From Parendozoicomonas haliclonae (GTDB lineage Bacteria > Pseudomonadota > Gammaproteobacteria > Pseudomonadales > Endozoicomonadaceae), in NCBI RefSeq assembly GCF_900174585.1, contig NZ_FWPT01000003.1, positions 310,001 to 374,000 on the forward strand: 64,000 nucleotides of DNA, written 5' to 3'. Of this stretch, positions 1 to 8,725 are shown one piece after another. The notes under the pieces were generated by a model, which ran no database searches, was not told the origin of the DNA, and worked only from the letters and a program-made list of their open reading frames with translations. Position 1 is the first letter of the stretch; each line of letters starts with the position of its first letter. A program made the translations under genes and the position numbers.

Positions 1-1
1 C

Positions 2-892
2 AGCACGCTGCTTTACAGTGAGATGGTGACCACCGGTGCCCTTATCCATGGTGACCGGGAGCGTTTCCTGCAGTACAACCCGGAGGAACATCCGCTGGCG
101 CTGCAACTGGGTGGCAGTGATCCTGCTGAGCTGGCCCAGTGCAGCAAAATGGCGGAAGAATGGGGCTACGATGAGGTCAACCTCAATGTCGGCTGCCCGA
201 GTGACCGGGTTCAGAATGGTCGGATTGGTGCCTGTCTGATGAAAGAACCGGCTCTGGTCGCAGACTGCATGAAAGCCATGCAGGATGCCGTCTCTATCCC
301 GGCTACTATCAAGCATCGTATCGGAGTTAACGGCCATGAGAGCTGGCAGGAGCTGGTTGACTTTGTTGGCCAGATTGCCGATATCGGCTGCAAAACCTTT
401 GTCGTCCATGCCCGCATCGCTATTCTGGAAGGTCTGAGCCCCAAGGAAAACCGGGAAATTCCGCCACTGAAATATGATTGGGTCTATAAACTGAAGCAGA
501 CCTTCCCGGAACTGGAAATCATCCTGAACGGTGGCGTGATGACGCTGGATGAAACCGAACAGCACCTGCAACACGTGGACGGTGTCATGATTGGTCGGGA
601 GGCCTATAACAATCCATGGATCCTCGCGGATGCTGATCAGCGCATATTTGGCGGTTCGGCCAATTCACAAACGCGCCACGATGTGATTGAAAAGATGATA
701 CCCTATGTGCAACAGCATATTGCTGACCACGACAAGCACACTTTGAGCCATGTTTCCCGCCATATGCTGGGGCTGTTTAACGGTATGCCGGGAGCCCGGC
801 GCTTTCGTCGACTTTTGAGCGAAAACGCCTACAAACCCGAGGCCATGGCAGAGCTTCTTCGCGAAGCCAGTGCTTTTTGCGTGGTCGAGTAG
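2..892 (+). CDS. dusA: tRNA-dihydrouridine(20/20a) synthase DusA (5' end cut by window edge)
   Basis: FMN-dependent enzyme that reduces uridine 20/20a in the tRNA D-loop to dihydrouridine. The reading frame is open from base 2, and the codons before the first internal ATG (position 23) encode the family sequence STLLYSEMVTTGA, so the true start lies upstream of the window. Visible hallmarks are NVGCPSDRVQNG with the catalytic Cys, the HARxxxLxGLSPKENREIPPL segment typical of DusA, and the FMN/phosphate-binding GGV and DGVMIGREAYNNP stretches. It ends 19 bp before tal and is probably cotranscribed with it. The dusA-tal pair is also adjacent in Pseudomonas (from memory). Very secure as DusA; only the N-terminus is missing. 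Confidence 0.95.
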   Translation, partial: STLLYSEMVTTGALIHGDRERFLQYNPEEHPLALQLGGSDPAELAQCSKMAEEWGYDEVNLNVGCPSDRVQNGRIGACLMKEPALVADCMKAMQDAVSIPATIKHRIGVNGHESWQELVDFVGQIADIGCKTFVVHARIAILEGLSPKENREIPPLKYDWVYKLKQTFPELEIILNGGVMTLDETEQHLQHVDGVMIGREAYNNPWILADADQRIFGGSANSQTRHDVIEKMIPYVQQHIADHDKHTLSHVSRHMLGLFNGMPGARRFRRLLSENAYKPEAMAELLREASAFCVVE

Positions 893-911
893 GCCGATTC
901 AGGATTGATAC

Positions 912-1871
912 ATGAGTAACCAGCTCGAACAGCTCAAGAAATACACAACAGTTGTTGCCGACACCGGAGATATCGAGGCGATTCGCCGCTATCAGCCGGA
1001 AGATGCGACCACCAACCCAACACTGTTGCTCAAGGCAGCCTCGCTGCCGACCTATAGCCACCTGTTGCAGGAAGCAATCACCTATGGAAAGGTGCACGGC
1101 CGTGGCAACACCGACATGCTCCACAACGCCACTGATAAATTTGCCGTCCTGATTGGCCGGGAAATTCTTCAGCTGATCCCGGGTCGTGTATCCACAGAAG
1201 TGGATGCCCGCCTGTCGTTCAGCTCCCGTGGCACCTTTGATAAGGCTCTGCGCCTGATTGATCTTTATGAACAATCCGGCATCAGCAAGGACCGGGTTCT
1301 GATCAAGATCGCCTCCACCTGGGAAGGCATCAAGGCAGCTGAAAAGCTGGAACGCCAGGGCATTCAGACCAACCTGACCCTGCTGTTCGGCTTTGCCCAG
1401 GCTTCTGCCTGTGCCGACGCCGGTGTCTACCTGATCTCCCCGTTTGTTGGCCGTATTCTGGACTGGTACAAGAAGAGCACCGGGCGTGACTATGCACCGC
1501 ATGAAGATCCAGGTGTTGAATCCGTGACCCAGATCTTTAACTACTACAAGTCCCGTAACTACAACACCGTTGTTATGGGTGCCAGCTTCCGCAATACCGG
1601 TGAGATTCTCGAATTGGCCGGCTGTGACCGTCTGACCATCAGCCCGGCCCTGCTGGAAGAACTGGAACAGAGCAATGATCCGGTGATCCAGAAACTGGAT
1701 GCCAGTAACCCACAGCCGGTTGTTGATGGTCACTCTCTGGCAGAAACAGCATTCCGCTGGGATATGAACCAGGATGCCATGAGTACCGAGAAGCTGGCAG
1801 AAGGTATCCGTAACTTCGCCGCAGATCAGGTGGCTCTGGAGCAGACTCTGGCGGCACTGGCGAAAGCCTGA
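912..1871 (+). CDS. tal: Transaldolase (TalB type)
   Basis: Cytosolic pentose-phosphate enzyme moving a dihydroxyacetone unit from sedoheptulose-7-P to glyceraldehyde-3-P through a Schiff base. The 319-residue length fits the TalB class. The [10 protein letters not shown] motif near residues 33-42 and the Schiff-base Lys132 in [13 protein letters not shown] are present, as are the [13 protein letters not shown] and [12 protein letters not shown] blocks. It lies just after dusA, probably in the same operon, and is followed by a strong bidirectional terminator facing the minus-strand STAS gene. Nothing unusual. Confidence 0.97.
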   Translation: MSNQLEQLKKYTTVVADTGDIEAIRRYQPEDATTNPTLLLKAASLPTYSHLLQEAITYGKVHGRGNTDMLHNATDKFAVLIGREILQLIPGRVSTEVDARLSFSSRGTFDKALRLIDLYEQSGISKDRVLIKIASTWEGIKAAEKLERQGIQTNLTLLFGFAQASACADAGVYLISPFVGRILDWYKKSTGRDYAPHEDPGVESVTQIFNYYKSRNYNTVVMGASFRNTGEILELAGCDRLTISPALLEELEQSNDPVIQKLDASNPQPVVDGHSLAETAFRWDMNQDAMSTEKLAEGIRNFAADQVALEQTLAALAKA

Positions 1872-1899
1872 TAGCTCTTTAACTTGAAGAGCAATCCAT

Positions 1900-1945
1900 A
1901 AAAAATGCCGCGCAATTTGAAATAAATTGTGCGGCATTTTTTTGT
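1900..1945. terminator. Bidirectional intrinsic terminator between tal and rssC
   Basis: A hairpin with arms AATGCCGCGCAATT (starting at 1904) and AATTGTGCGGCATT, one G:T pair and a short A-rich loop. It is preceded by a run of A and followed by a run of T, so it works on both strands. It sits between the convergent tal and STAS genes. Confidence 0.9.
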
Positions 1946-1960
1946 AGGTTTGTTTTTGGT

Positions 1961-2464
1961 TCAGCTGGCCTTACGGCCCTTTTCCAGCTGCTGCACCAGA
2001 TCTTCAAACTCCAGGCGGTTACGATCGTTCATATCCATCAGGGTTTTATGGGCACAAAGCACCTTGTCCATCACATCCTGATCGGTACTTTCTTCACAGC
2101 AGGGAAGGTCATGGAGAACAACCGGATCACGCCCCTCTTCCGCTTCTGTGACAATCACAAAAACCTGATCGAAACCCATGGTAATCAACACCCGGTTAAT
2201 ATCTTCATTGGTGGACAAGATCGTAGGCACAAAACCAAGAAGGCTGCGGGACTGCAGCGACAGGCGAGCCAACAGCCCAAGCGATGTACTGTCGATACAC
2301 TGGGCGTCACTCAGGTCGATAATCACCGACTCTATGCCATCATGACCCAGTATGGCTTCCAGCTTTTTGTCGAGAGCTGAACATAGCGTCAGCCTGACAT
2401 CACCGATAAATTTGAGAATAAATGCGCCGTTTGCTTCGGCGTACTGAATTTTTCCTGAACTCAT
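1961..2464 (-). CDS. rssC: STAS-domain anti-sigma factor antagonist (RssC/HsbA-like)
   Basis: Predicted cytosolic partner-switching protein of 167 residues. The N-terminal ~105 residues form a STAS domain with the DLSDAQCIDSTSLGLL loop, in which Ser59 or Ser61 is the likely phosphorylation site. The C-terminal ~60 residues are helical and end in a charged, coiled-coil-like stretch. Its start overlaps the stop of the upstream phosphatase gene by 4 bp, so the two are translationally coupled. In Pseudomonas the same order (tal, STAS gene, response-regulator PP2C, vacJ) is found and the pair is called RssC/RssB (from memory). By analogy the phosphatase would dephosphorylate this protein. No anti-sigma kinase gene is visible nearby. 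Confidence 0.85.
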   Translation of the reverse strand: MSSGKIQYAEANGAFILKFIGDVRLTLCSALDKKLEAILGHDGIESVIIDLSDAQCIDSTSLGLLARLSLQSRSLLGFVPTILSTNEDINRVLITMGFDQVFVIVTEAEEGRDPVVLHDLPCCEESTDQDVMDKVLCAHKTLMDMNDRNRLEFEDLVQQLEKGRKAS

Positions 2465-3645
2465 CCAGCGTTTCCGCCCAACACCAGCAAGGCAATATCG
2501 TCCGGTGCTTCCCGCAAAGAGTTGACGTTCAACCCGGACATAACCGCATCTGCTGAGTCAGCTTGCTCGTTAATGACTGATAACAGGTACTGTTCTTTTT
2601 CTTTCAGAGTTTCCTGAGGCAACACCTCAAGAATGCCATCTGAGAAGATAGTTAATGTAAACGGACCGGACAAGTCAATGGTTATGTCGGTGTAGTCCAC
2701 ATCGGGGAACAGCCCTACCGGCAACCCCCGGTCTTCAAGATACCGGGATTGCCCTCCCATAGACAGTATGGGCTGGGGAAAGTGCCCGCCAACGGAATAG
2801 GTCAGCTGATTGGTGCGGGTATCCACGACCCCGCCAAAGACGGTGACATGCTTACCCAATTCGCTGGCCAGTAAATTTTTATTAATGGCTGACAGCACCA
2901 CGGAAGGCCGGGCCAGCCGATCCATGTCACCCGCCTGAAACTCCTGCAGCAGCGACAGCGACATATGCTTCAGCAGAACCGTAACAAAGGCAGAAGAGGC
3001 ACCATGCCCGGAAACATCCGCCAGATAGAAACCAAAGCTGTGTTCATTAATGGCGAAGTAATCAACAAAATCACCACTCAGGTAGAGTGATGGCCAGATC
3101 TTGTAATCGATGAAATAGTTGCCCATAAGAAAGGGCTGCGGAGGGAGCATCTTCAGCTGAACCTGACGACCAGCCTTCTGGTCTTCCCGGAGAACATCCA
3201 GACTTTCCCGCAATGAGGCGATGGCATCTTCCAGGCTTTCACGGTAGATCTGGTTCTGACGCACCAGCTCAGCATTATCCAGCGCCCGGTTGACCGCATG
3301 CTCAAGCACTTCCAGATCAACAATCGGCTTAATGATGTAATCACTGGCACCAAGACGCAGGGCTTCAACCACATCGGCCATCACCCCGGCACCGGACACC
3401 ACAATAAAGGGAGTATCCGGAGACTCTTCACGAACCCGGCGCAGCACGCCCAGTCCATCCAGACGGGGCATACGCAGATCGCAGAGAATCAGATCCGGCG
3501 TGTGCTGCTGGAAGACTTCCAGGCCATGCTCACCATTTTCAGCTTCCAGCACCTCAAAGCCACTGTCCTGCAAATAGGCCACAATGCTGTCACGAACTAT
3601 CGCGTCATCATCAATCACCAGCAACTGACTGTTGGCTTTGCTCAT
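2461..3645 (-). CDS. rssB: Response regulator with PP2C (SpoIIE/RsbU-type) phosphatase output domain
   Basis: A 394-residue response regulator. Residues ~5-120 are a receiver domain with phospho-acceptor Asp56 in LILCDLRMP, acidic residues at DDD 12-14, a conserved Ser in VVSGA and a Lys in IIKPI. Residues ~125-170 form a coiled-coil linker. Residues ~185-390 are a PP2C-type Ser/Thr phosphatase with metal-binding Asp in FYLADVSGHG and TIFSDGILEV. Phosphorylation of the receiver should control dephosphorylation of the STAS partner encoded 4 bp downstream, tuning a sigma factor or RpoS-type stress output. The name rests on Pseudomonas synteny; E. coli RssB itself has a degenerate phosphatase domain, whereas metal ligands look intact here. 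Confidence 0.88.
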   Translation of the reverse strand: MSKANSQLLVIDDDAIVRDSIVAYLQDSGFEVLEAENGEHGLEVFQQHTPDLILCDLRMPRLDGLGVLRRVREESPDTPFIVVSGAGVMADVVEALRLGASDYIIKPIVDLEVLEHAVNRALDNAELVRQNQIYRESLEDAIASLRESLDVLREDQKAGRQVQLKMLPPQPFLMGNYFIDYKIWPSLYLSGDFVDYFAINEHSFGFYLADVSGHGASSAFVTVLLKHMSLSLLQEFQAGDMDRLARPSVVLSAINKNLLASELGKHVTVFGGVVDTRTNQLTYSVGGHFPQPILSMGGQSRYLEDRGLPVGLFPDVDYTDITIDLSGPFTLTIFSDGILEVLPQETLKEKEQYLLSVINEQADSADAVMSGLNVNSLREAPDDIALLVLGGNAG

Positions 3646-3773
3646 AAATCTGCTGTTCCGTTAACTTTCACAGACCTTACTCCCCCAAAAGGCTGCCTGC
3701 AACCGGCAGCAAGTGAAGGCCAGAAACGAAAGAAGGGCAACCAAGTGCCCTTCTGATCTTTCCTGTGAGAATT

Positions 3774-4475
3774 TTAGAAATCATCCCGCGGCGCTTCGCC
3801 GGTAATCAGGAAAGCGCGACGCTGCAGATAGGCATCACGAATAAAGGTGTATTTGTCACCGACAACCAGTCCTTCCTTATCCAGCAAATCAGCCCGGAAG
3901 TTCACGGTATCAGTCACCTGCAACCAGGTTTTATCATGACTTGGCGTTACATAAGTCACAGGGTCCGCGGCAGAATCCGGCAGCAGACCAGCCGTTGAAC
4001 GCACGGTACGAGGGCCAAGCACCGGCAACACCACGTAAGGACCGGACGGCACATGCCAGCGGGCCAGAGTCATGCCAAAGTCGTTGTACTTGTGATCCAT
4101 GCCCACAGCGGTACCCACATCCACCATGCCCAGCATACCGACAGTGCTGTTCACCAGAAAGCGACCGGTCGAGACACCGGCCTCTTTCAGCTCAAACTGC
4201 AGCAGAGAGTTGGCAACATTACGAATCTCACCGAGGTTCTGGAAGAAATTGGTTACCAGCCCCTGAACCGGCTTGGGAGTGACGGTATCGTAGCCTTTGG
4301 CCACAGGCTTCAGCACCCAGGTATCCAGCGTATCGTTAAAAGCAAAAGTGGCACGATTCACCTTTTCCCAAGGATCGTCGTAAGACACAACATCTTCACT
4401 GGCCTGTACTGAGGCGCCAGCGGCAACCAGCATAAAGCATCCCGCTCCCAGCCAGCCACGTAAATTGTTCAGCAT
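3774..4475 (-). CDS. mlaA: MlaA/VacJ-family outer-membrane lipid asymmetry protein
   Basis: Component of the Mla system that removes mislocalised phospholipids from the outer leaflet of the outer membrane. The protein has a cleavable N-terminal signal ending near ASVQA, then the family hallmarks YDDPWEKVNRATFAFND, VTNFFQNLGEIRNVANSLLQ, GRFLVNSTVGMLGMVDV and DFGMTLARWHV. The reading frame opens at GTG 4490, but GGAGAGG lies 7 bases before the ATG at 4475, which I take as the start. No convincing lipobox is seen: the only early Cys is inside the hydrophobic core, so it may be periplasmic rather than lipidated, unlike E. coli MlaA. It lies upstream of rssB with a ~130 bp gap. Confidence 0.9.
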   Translation of the reverse strand: MLNNLRGWLGAGCFMLVAAGASVQASEDVVSYDDPWEKVNRATFAFNDTLDTWVLKPVAKGYDTVTPKPVQGLVTNFFQNLGEIRNVANSLLQFELKEAGVSTGRFLVNSTVGMLGMVDVGTAVGMDHKYNDFGMTLARWHVPSGPYVVLPVLGPRTVRSTAGLLPDSAADPVTYVTPSHDKTWLQVTDTVNFRADLLDKEGLVVGDKYTFIRDAYLQRRAFLITGEAPRDDF

Positions 4476-4718
4476 ACTTAACCTCTCCACAGACCGTTTT
4501 CTCGAACAATAATATCGTCCTGATATCTCCGAATTATACCGACAAAGCCCTCTGCGGACAGTTTTTCATGCCAGACTGCCTCAAATTCCTACAATTGCCC
4601 GCACAAAGACACCATTTGACACTTCTTTGACGAAATCAGACATGTGCGTAGAAATTCTTATCCTTGAGAGTTGGTCTATATATGAGGGCGCACTGAAACA
4701 AACGTACAGATAAAGCAG

Positions 4719-6155
4719 ATGAGTATATTTAGCGGCTGGCGATTCCTACCTTACCTATTCACCCCATTATTTTTCTTTCCCCTTTGGGCTCAGTCACAAC
4801 TGACAACCTTCCAGCGTTACAAGGTCACCCAGAGCCAAAGTACAGCAAACAGCACCGCCACCAGCCTCCTGCAGCAATATGTAAGACCGTCCGGCACACA
4901 ACAGCCTGCAACCGTCGTTCATGGGGGAGTCGATACGGAAAATCTTGCTGCTCAGCTGGCGACACTGGTCATGGAACTTAAAAACAGCAAAGGTAACAGG
5001 TTCAACTTACAACCCGTGGGGACTATCCATTCTGATACAACTCCACTATCGCAGGCAGGAGCAAATACCCTGCCGGTTCAGGCAGAGCCTGCTGTATCCC
5101 TTACTCCCGAGGAAAGCGTCAACCTAAAACTGGAACGCATTACGCTTTACCATCCAGGCAAAGATCCCAGTCTTAAGCCAGACTGGTTCAGCTCTCCAGA
5201 TCTAACCGTTCAAATGGTACGCTCATCTGGTGGGTTTTCGGGATCATCCACCTCTGCCCCCGACCATAAGCTGTATGTTGAGCATGGCAAGGATTATGCG
5301 ACTGCGGATAGAAAATACCGTCAGTACATGCAGGTCAGTGAATCTTTGCCGCACCTGACCACAACAACCAGCGATCAATCACTGACCTTTGATAAGCTCA
5401 GACTCAGCCATCTTGCAGGATCAGCAGCCACACTGGCCATGACTGACGATAAAACCAAAACCGCTTACCACAGGCTGACCGAGTTCTCGGGAGACTGGTC
5501 CAAGCACCTACATGCCATAGGTCTGATCAATGACTGGCTTACCTCCGATACGCCAGTCTCACAAATATCCCTGCTGTTTTTAAGCGAACCTACCGCAGAG
5601 TTGCTTGATACGGTAACAGTTGGTGAAGGCACCGGACACATCACCGCCGACGCTCATGAACTGTTTAAGACCAAACTGACCTTTCTGGGGCTGGAATACA
5701 TCTATGCCACTCAAAATGCAGAGGCAGGAGCCTCGGCATCACAAGCTCAGGAAGTTTATTGGGATATAGAAAAATCAGTGCAAGAGAAACTGTTCGCAGA
5801 GGTGAATAATGTCGAACTCACCCAAAAGCGCAGTCGCGCGCTGACCAAAAATGCCGAGATGATGCGTAAAGCCCGCGTGGAAAGAGGATCCCAGAAGCAT
5901 CGCTTTGATAGACAACATGATCTTGCCAGTGCAATAAAAGCCAGGCTTCAGACGGATTCAGAGGAAAGCAATGGCCTAGCTGACACGGTCAGTCAGTTTG
6001 CACTGACCAAAACACCCACACCATCCCCCAGAACATCTCCGGGGGAGAACAGAAAGCACAGGCCTGCTCCAGTACAGTCTTCGCTGATACCTCCTCCCGC
6101 CCATCCGGGAGTTCAGTCTCACTCTTCGTCACTACAGGTGCCCAAGCAAAGATAA
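4719..6155 (+). CDS. Secreted protein of unknown function
   Basis: A 478-residue protein I do not recognise. Residues 1-25 form a strong Sec signal peptide with a Phe/Pro-rich core (PLFFFPLWAQS, cleavage likely after AQS). The mature part is Ser/Thr/Gln-rich and looks low in order at its start. Its middle holds a helical region (~225-380), then a basic charged stretch (QKRSRALTKNAEMMRKARVERG) and a Pro/Ser-rich tail. There are no cysteines and no catalytic motif is evident. The gene stands alone, divergent from mlaA and convergent with the CBS gene only 4 bp away. It could be a periplasmic or exported factor; nothing more can be said. Confidence 0.75.
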   Translation: MSIFSGWRFLPYLFTPLFFFPLWAQSQLTTFQRYKVTQSQSTANSTATSLLQQYVRPSGTQQPATVVHGGVDTENLAAQLATLVMELKNSKGNRFNLQPVGTIHSDTTPLSQAGANTLPVQAEPAVSLTPEESVNLKLERITLYHPGKDPSLKPDWFSSPDLTVQMVRSSGGFSGSSTSAPDHKLYVEHGKDYATADRKYRQYMQVSESLPHLTTTTSDQSLTFDKLRLSHLAGSAATLAMTDDKTKTAYHRLTEFSGDWSKHLHAIGLINDWLTSDTPVSQISLLFLSEPTAELLDTVTVGEGTGHITADAHELFKTKLTFLGLEYIYATQNAEAGASASQAQEVYWDIEKSVQEKLFAEVNNVELTQKRSRALTKNAEMMRKARVERGSQKHRFDRQHDLASAIKARLQTDSEESNGLADTVSQFALTKTPTPSPRTSPGENRKHRPAPVQSSLIPPPAHPGVQSHSSSLQVPKQR

Positions 6156-6159
6156 ACTG

Positions 6160-6726
6160 TCAGCTCAACGGTTGTTCCATGGAAATGCTCAGCATATCCA
6201 GCACCGAGATAATGCCGATCAATCTTTTATCTTCTGTCACCAGAACACGATGAATATGAGCCCGCACCATGGCATCGGCAATCTTGCTTAGAGGCATACT
6301 GGCATCCACGCTGAATGCTACCGGCGTCATAATATCTGCAACCATGGCCGTTTGATCAATATCTTCATGGAACATACTCATCTCGTCAGCAGACAGTGGG
6401 CTATCCTGCAGACCAATACCCAGCTCACGGCTGTATAAGGCACGCTGGTTGGTATCGAGAATACCGTTAGCGGTGTGATGAACAATATCAGTCGCGCTGA
6501 CCACGCCACATAGCAGGCCGGACTCATCAACGACAGGCGCGCCGGAAATATCGTGATCAGTCAGAAAAGATGACAGCTGCTCCACACTCCAGTCCAACGG
6601 CACGGTATAGACCTTACGGGTCATAACATCTCCGGCGGTCAGATTGTGCCAGACAGGGTTATGGGGGTGATGGGCAAGACCTGATGAGGCAGGAACAAGA
6701 GAGGCATCAGGAGTAACTGTTTGCAT
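6160..6726 (-). CDS. Tandem CBS-domain protein
   Basis: A small cytosolic protein of 188 residues made of a CBS pair (Bateman module). The first CBS runs from ~33 to 85 (VMTRKVYTVPLDWSV ... GVVSATDIV) and the second from ~130 to 180 (IMTPVAFSVDASMPL ... IGIISVLDML). Such stand-alone pairs usually sense adenosyl nucleotides such as AMP, ATP or SAM and regulate partners; no target is apparent here. The ATG at 6726 is chosen because GAGGAG lies 9 bases upstream; an in-frame ATG at 6765 has no ribosome-binding site. The leader upstream contains a nested inverted repeat, described separately. Confidence 0.85.
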   Translation of the reverse strand: MQTVTPDASLVPASSGLAHHPHNPVWHNLTAGDVMTRKVYTVPLDWSVEQLSSFLTDHDISGAPVVDESGLLCGVVSATDIVHHTANGILDTNQRALYSRELGIGLQDSPLSADEMSMFHEDIDQTAMVADIMTPVAFSVDASMPLSKIADAMVRAHIHRVLVTEDKRLIGIISVLDMLSISMEQPLS

Positions 6727-6772
6727 GATTATAAACTCCTCAGGAAAGCACTCACCGGGAGCCATAAAATTA

Positions 6773-6833
6773 TTTGCGTTGTCCCGGATAACGTAACAAC
6801 CAGTTACGTATTAACCAGTATGCCCAACGCAAA
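6773..6833 (-). promoter_or_regulatory. Nested inverted repeat in the leader of the CBS-domain gene
   Basis: Outer arms TTTGCGTTG (6773-6781) and CAACGCAAA (6825-6833) enclose a perfect inner hairpin ACGTAAC-AACCA-GTTACGT (6791-6809). It lies 47 bp upstream of the chosen CBS start, so it could be a structured leader or an operator pair. It abuts the dcd terminator hairpin. Function not known. Confidence 0.4.
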
Positions 6834-6868
6834 ACAGGCTTTATTGATACGCATCAATAAAGCCTGTT
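6833..6868 (-). terminator. Intrinsic terminator after dcd
   Basis: A perfect 16-bp inverted repeat (arms AACAGGCTTTATTGAT and ATCAATAAAGCCTGTT) with a 4-base loop. Read on the minus strand it is followed by a short T run (GTTTTG). It lies 30 bp past the dcd stop codon and should end the mrp-dcd transcript. Confidence 0.8.
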
Positions 6869-6897
6869 GGAATGTGCTGCCAAACCGATAGCCGGTA

Positions 6898-7488
6898 TCA
6901 GGCCGTGGAGTCTTCACCAATTCGGCTGGCTACGGCACTCTTCTGGCCTTTGTATTTGGCGTTATCACGTTTGTTGTAGGGCTTCTCACAAGGGCTGCTC
7001 AGGGTTTCAAAGTTAATGGCACCAATCTGCATTCCCGGCCGCAGAGCGAGAGGCAATTTGCCGCCATTGAAGAACTCCAGAACAATCTGCCCACTCCAGC
7101 CCGGGTCAATCCGGTGTGCCGTTACGTGCACCATCAACCCCAAACGCGCCAGGGAAGAACGCCCGTCCAGCCAGCCCACCAGATCATCCGGCAGAGTAAT
7201 GGACTCCTGGGTAACAGCCAGCGCCAGCTCACCGGGGTGAAGGAAAAAAGCATCGCCCTTATCGAGAATAATCTCGGTACTCATAATCGAGTTCAGGGTG
7301 CCTTCAATCGCTTCCCGGTTGCCGGAAAGATCCACATAAGGAGCCACATGGTCATTAAAAACCCGGAAGCTGTTACCCAGGGTCAGATCCAGACTGACAC
7401 CGGAGATATGATCATTGCCGGGCCGTGGGTCTACCACGATTTTGCCGCTATCCAGAGCCGCTTTAATATCGCGATCACTCAGTCGCAT
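6898..7488 (-). CDS. dcd: dCTP deaminase
   Basis: Converts dCTP to dUTP, feeding dUMP for thymidylate synthesis. The 196-residue protein matches the homotrimeric E. coli-type enzyme along its length: MRLSDRDI start, [44 protein letters not shown]-type core with the catalytic Glu in IVLEFFN, and C-terminal RxxAKYKGQ. It is downstream of mrp on the same strand with a 69-bp gap, probably cotranscribed. The dcd-mrp-metG neighbourhood is conserved in Pseudomonas (from memory). Confidence 0.96.
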   Translation of the reverse strand: MRLSDRDIKAALDSGKIVVDPRPGNDHISGVSLDLTLGNSFRVFNDHVAPYVDLSGNREAIEGTLNSIMSTEIILDKGDAFFLHPGELALAVTQESITLPDDLVGWLDGRSSLARLGLMVHVTAHRIDPGWSGQIVLEFFNGGKLPLALRPGMQIGAINFETLSSPCEKPYNKRDNAKYKGQKSAVASRIGEDSTA

Positions 7489-7557
7489 AGTATCCCTCGC
7501 CCCAGAGTCAGACCGGGGCAGGGAAATCTGAGCAACCCCGGTCAGCCCTGGTGATTG

Positions 7558-8703
7558 TCAGTCGTCAGATATTGTTATGGTCGGGGCCGGAGCTGAGTCC
7601 CGGTTCCGGGCAGCCAGCTGAGCAGCGGTACGACGGGCCATATCCAGATACAACTGGGTTTCTGCAGAGTCTTTCGCAGAATCCCCCTTAAAGGCTGCTA
7701 CCGTTGGCAGGCCGGCATCGGCATGCTGACGGATAGACATAGAAAGAGGCAGAGCACCCAGCAACGGTGTCTTGTATTCATCCGCCATACGACTGCCGCC
7801 GCCTTCACCGAACAGATGCTCGGAGTGGCCACAGTTGCTGCACACGTGCACAGCCATGTTCTCAACCACACCCAGAACCGGCACATTAACCTTATTGAAC
7901 ATTTCGATACCCTTGCGGGCATCCAACAATGCCAGATCCTGCGGCGTAGTCACAATCACACTGCCAGCGACTGGTACTTTCTGAGCCAGAGTCAGCTGAA
8001 TATCACCGGTACCCGGAGGCATATCCACCACCAGGTAATCCAGTTCACCCCACAGGGTCTGGTTCAGCATCTGCAGCAGAGCACCACTGGCCATAGGGCC
8101 ACGCCATACGACCGGGGTCTGTTCCGTCACCAGGAACGCCATACTGTTGGCCTGAAGACCCAGCGCTTCAACCGGCTTGAAATACTGCTGACCGCCGACT
8201 TCGTCCACACCCGGACGTTCGCCATCTTCCACACCCAGCATCTTGCCAATGCTTGGGCCATAGATATCCGCATCCAGGATACCAACGCGAGCACCCTCGG
8301 CCGACAGTGCCAGGGCCAGGTTCACTGCAGTAGTGGACTTACCTACACCGCCCTTACCGGAAGCCACAGCGACAATATTCTTGACCGCTTTCAGGCCCGG
8401 CTCATCACTTTGCCGCGGTGCCGGAGCCACCTGAGTTGTAAAGGTCACAGCAACCGGTGCCGGTCCGGTCAGCGTTTTCAGCTTGTCCTGAACCAGACGC
8501 ACCAGCTGCTCCTGACCACCATCGCAGGCGTACTGGAGAGCCAGTGTCAGCCACAGGCCATCATCGGTAATATTCAGAGACTCAATCTCCGCTACCTTCA
8601 GCAGTGAGTCTTCCAGCCAGGGATCCTGGAGTTCACGCAGCGCAGCGACAACACTGTCTCGGGAACAAATAGCCATCGTCGTAATTACATCCTGATCAGA
8701 CAT
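7558..8703 (-). CDS. apbC: Iron-sulfur cluster carrier ATPase ApbC/Mrp
   Basis: Cytosolic P-loop ATPase that carries and transfers [4Fe-4S] clusters. An N-terminal MIP18-like (DUF59) domain occupies residues ~10-80. The deviant Walker A motif GKGGVGKST lies near residues 114-122, the Walker B-like DYLVVDMPPGTGD follows, and the cluster-binding CSNCG is near residue 283. Its 381-residue length fits E. coli Mrp with an N-terminal extension. In many gammaproteobacteria it is divergent from metG; here two replication-like genes, an ORFan and a YbjQ-M48 operon separate it from metG. Confidence 0.95.
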   Translation of the reverse strand: MSDQDVITTMAICSRDSVVAALRELQDPWLEDSLLKVAEIESLNITDDGLWLTLALQYACDGGQEQLVRLVQDKLKTLTGPAPVAVTFTTQVAPAPRQSDEPGLKAVKNIVAVASGKGGVGKSTTAVNLALALSAEGARVGILDADIYGPSIGKMLGVEDGERPGVDEVGGQQYFKPVEALGLQANSMAFLVTEQTPVVWRGPMASGALLQMLNQTLWGELDYLVVDMPPGTGDIQLTLAQKVPVAGSVIVTTPQDLALLDARKGIEMFNKVNVPVLGVVENMAVHVCSNCGHSEHLFGEGGGSRMADEYKTPLLGALPLSMSIRQHADAGLPTVAAFKGDSAKDSAETQLYLDMARRTAAQLAARNRDSAPAPTITISDD

Positions 8704-8725
8704 TGTTCATAAGGCGTTTAAAACA

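Noticed and set aside
777-1937. 386-codon minus-strand frame opposite tal
   Set aside because: Antisense to dusA/tal and running into the terminator; no protein-like sequence.
7723-8607. 294-codon plus-strand frame opposite mrp
   Set aside because: Antisense to a strongly conserved gene; no coding signature.
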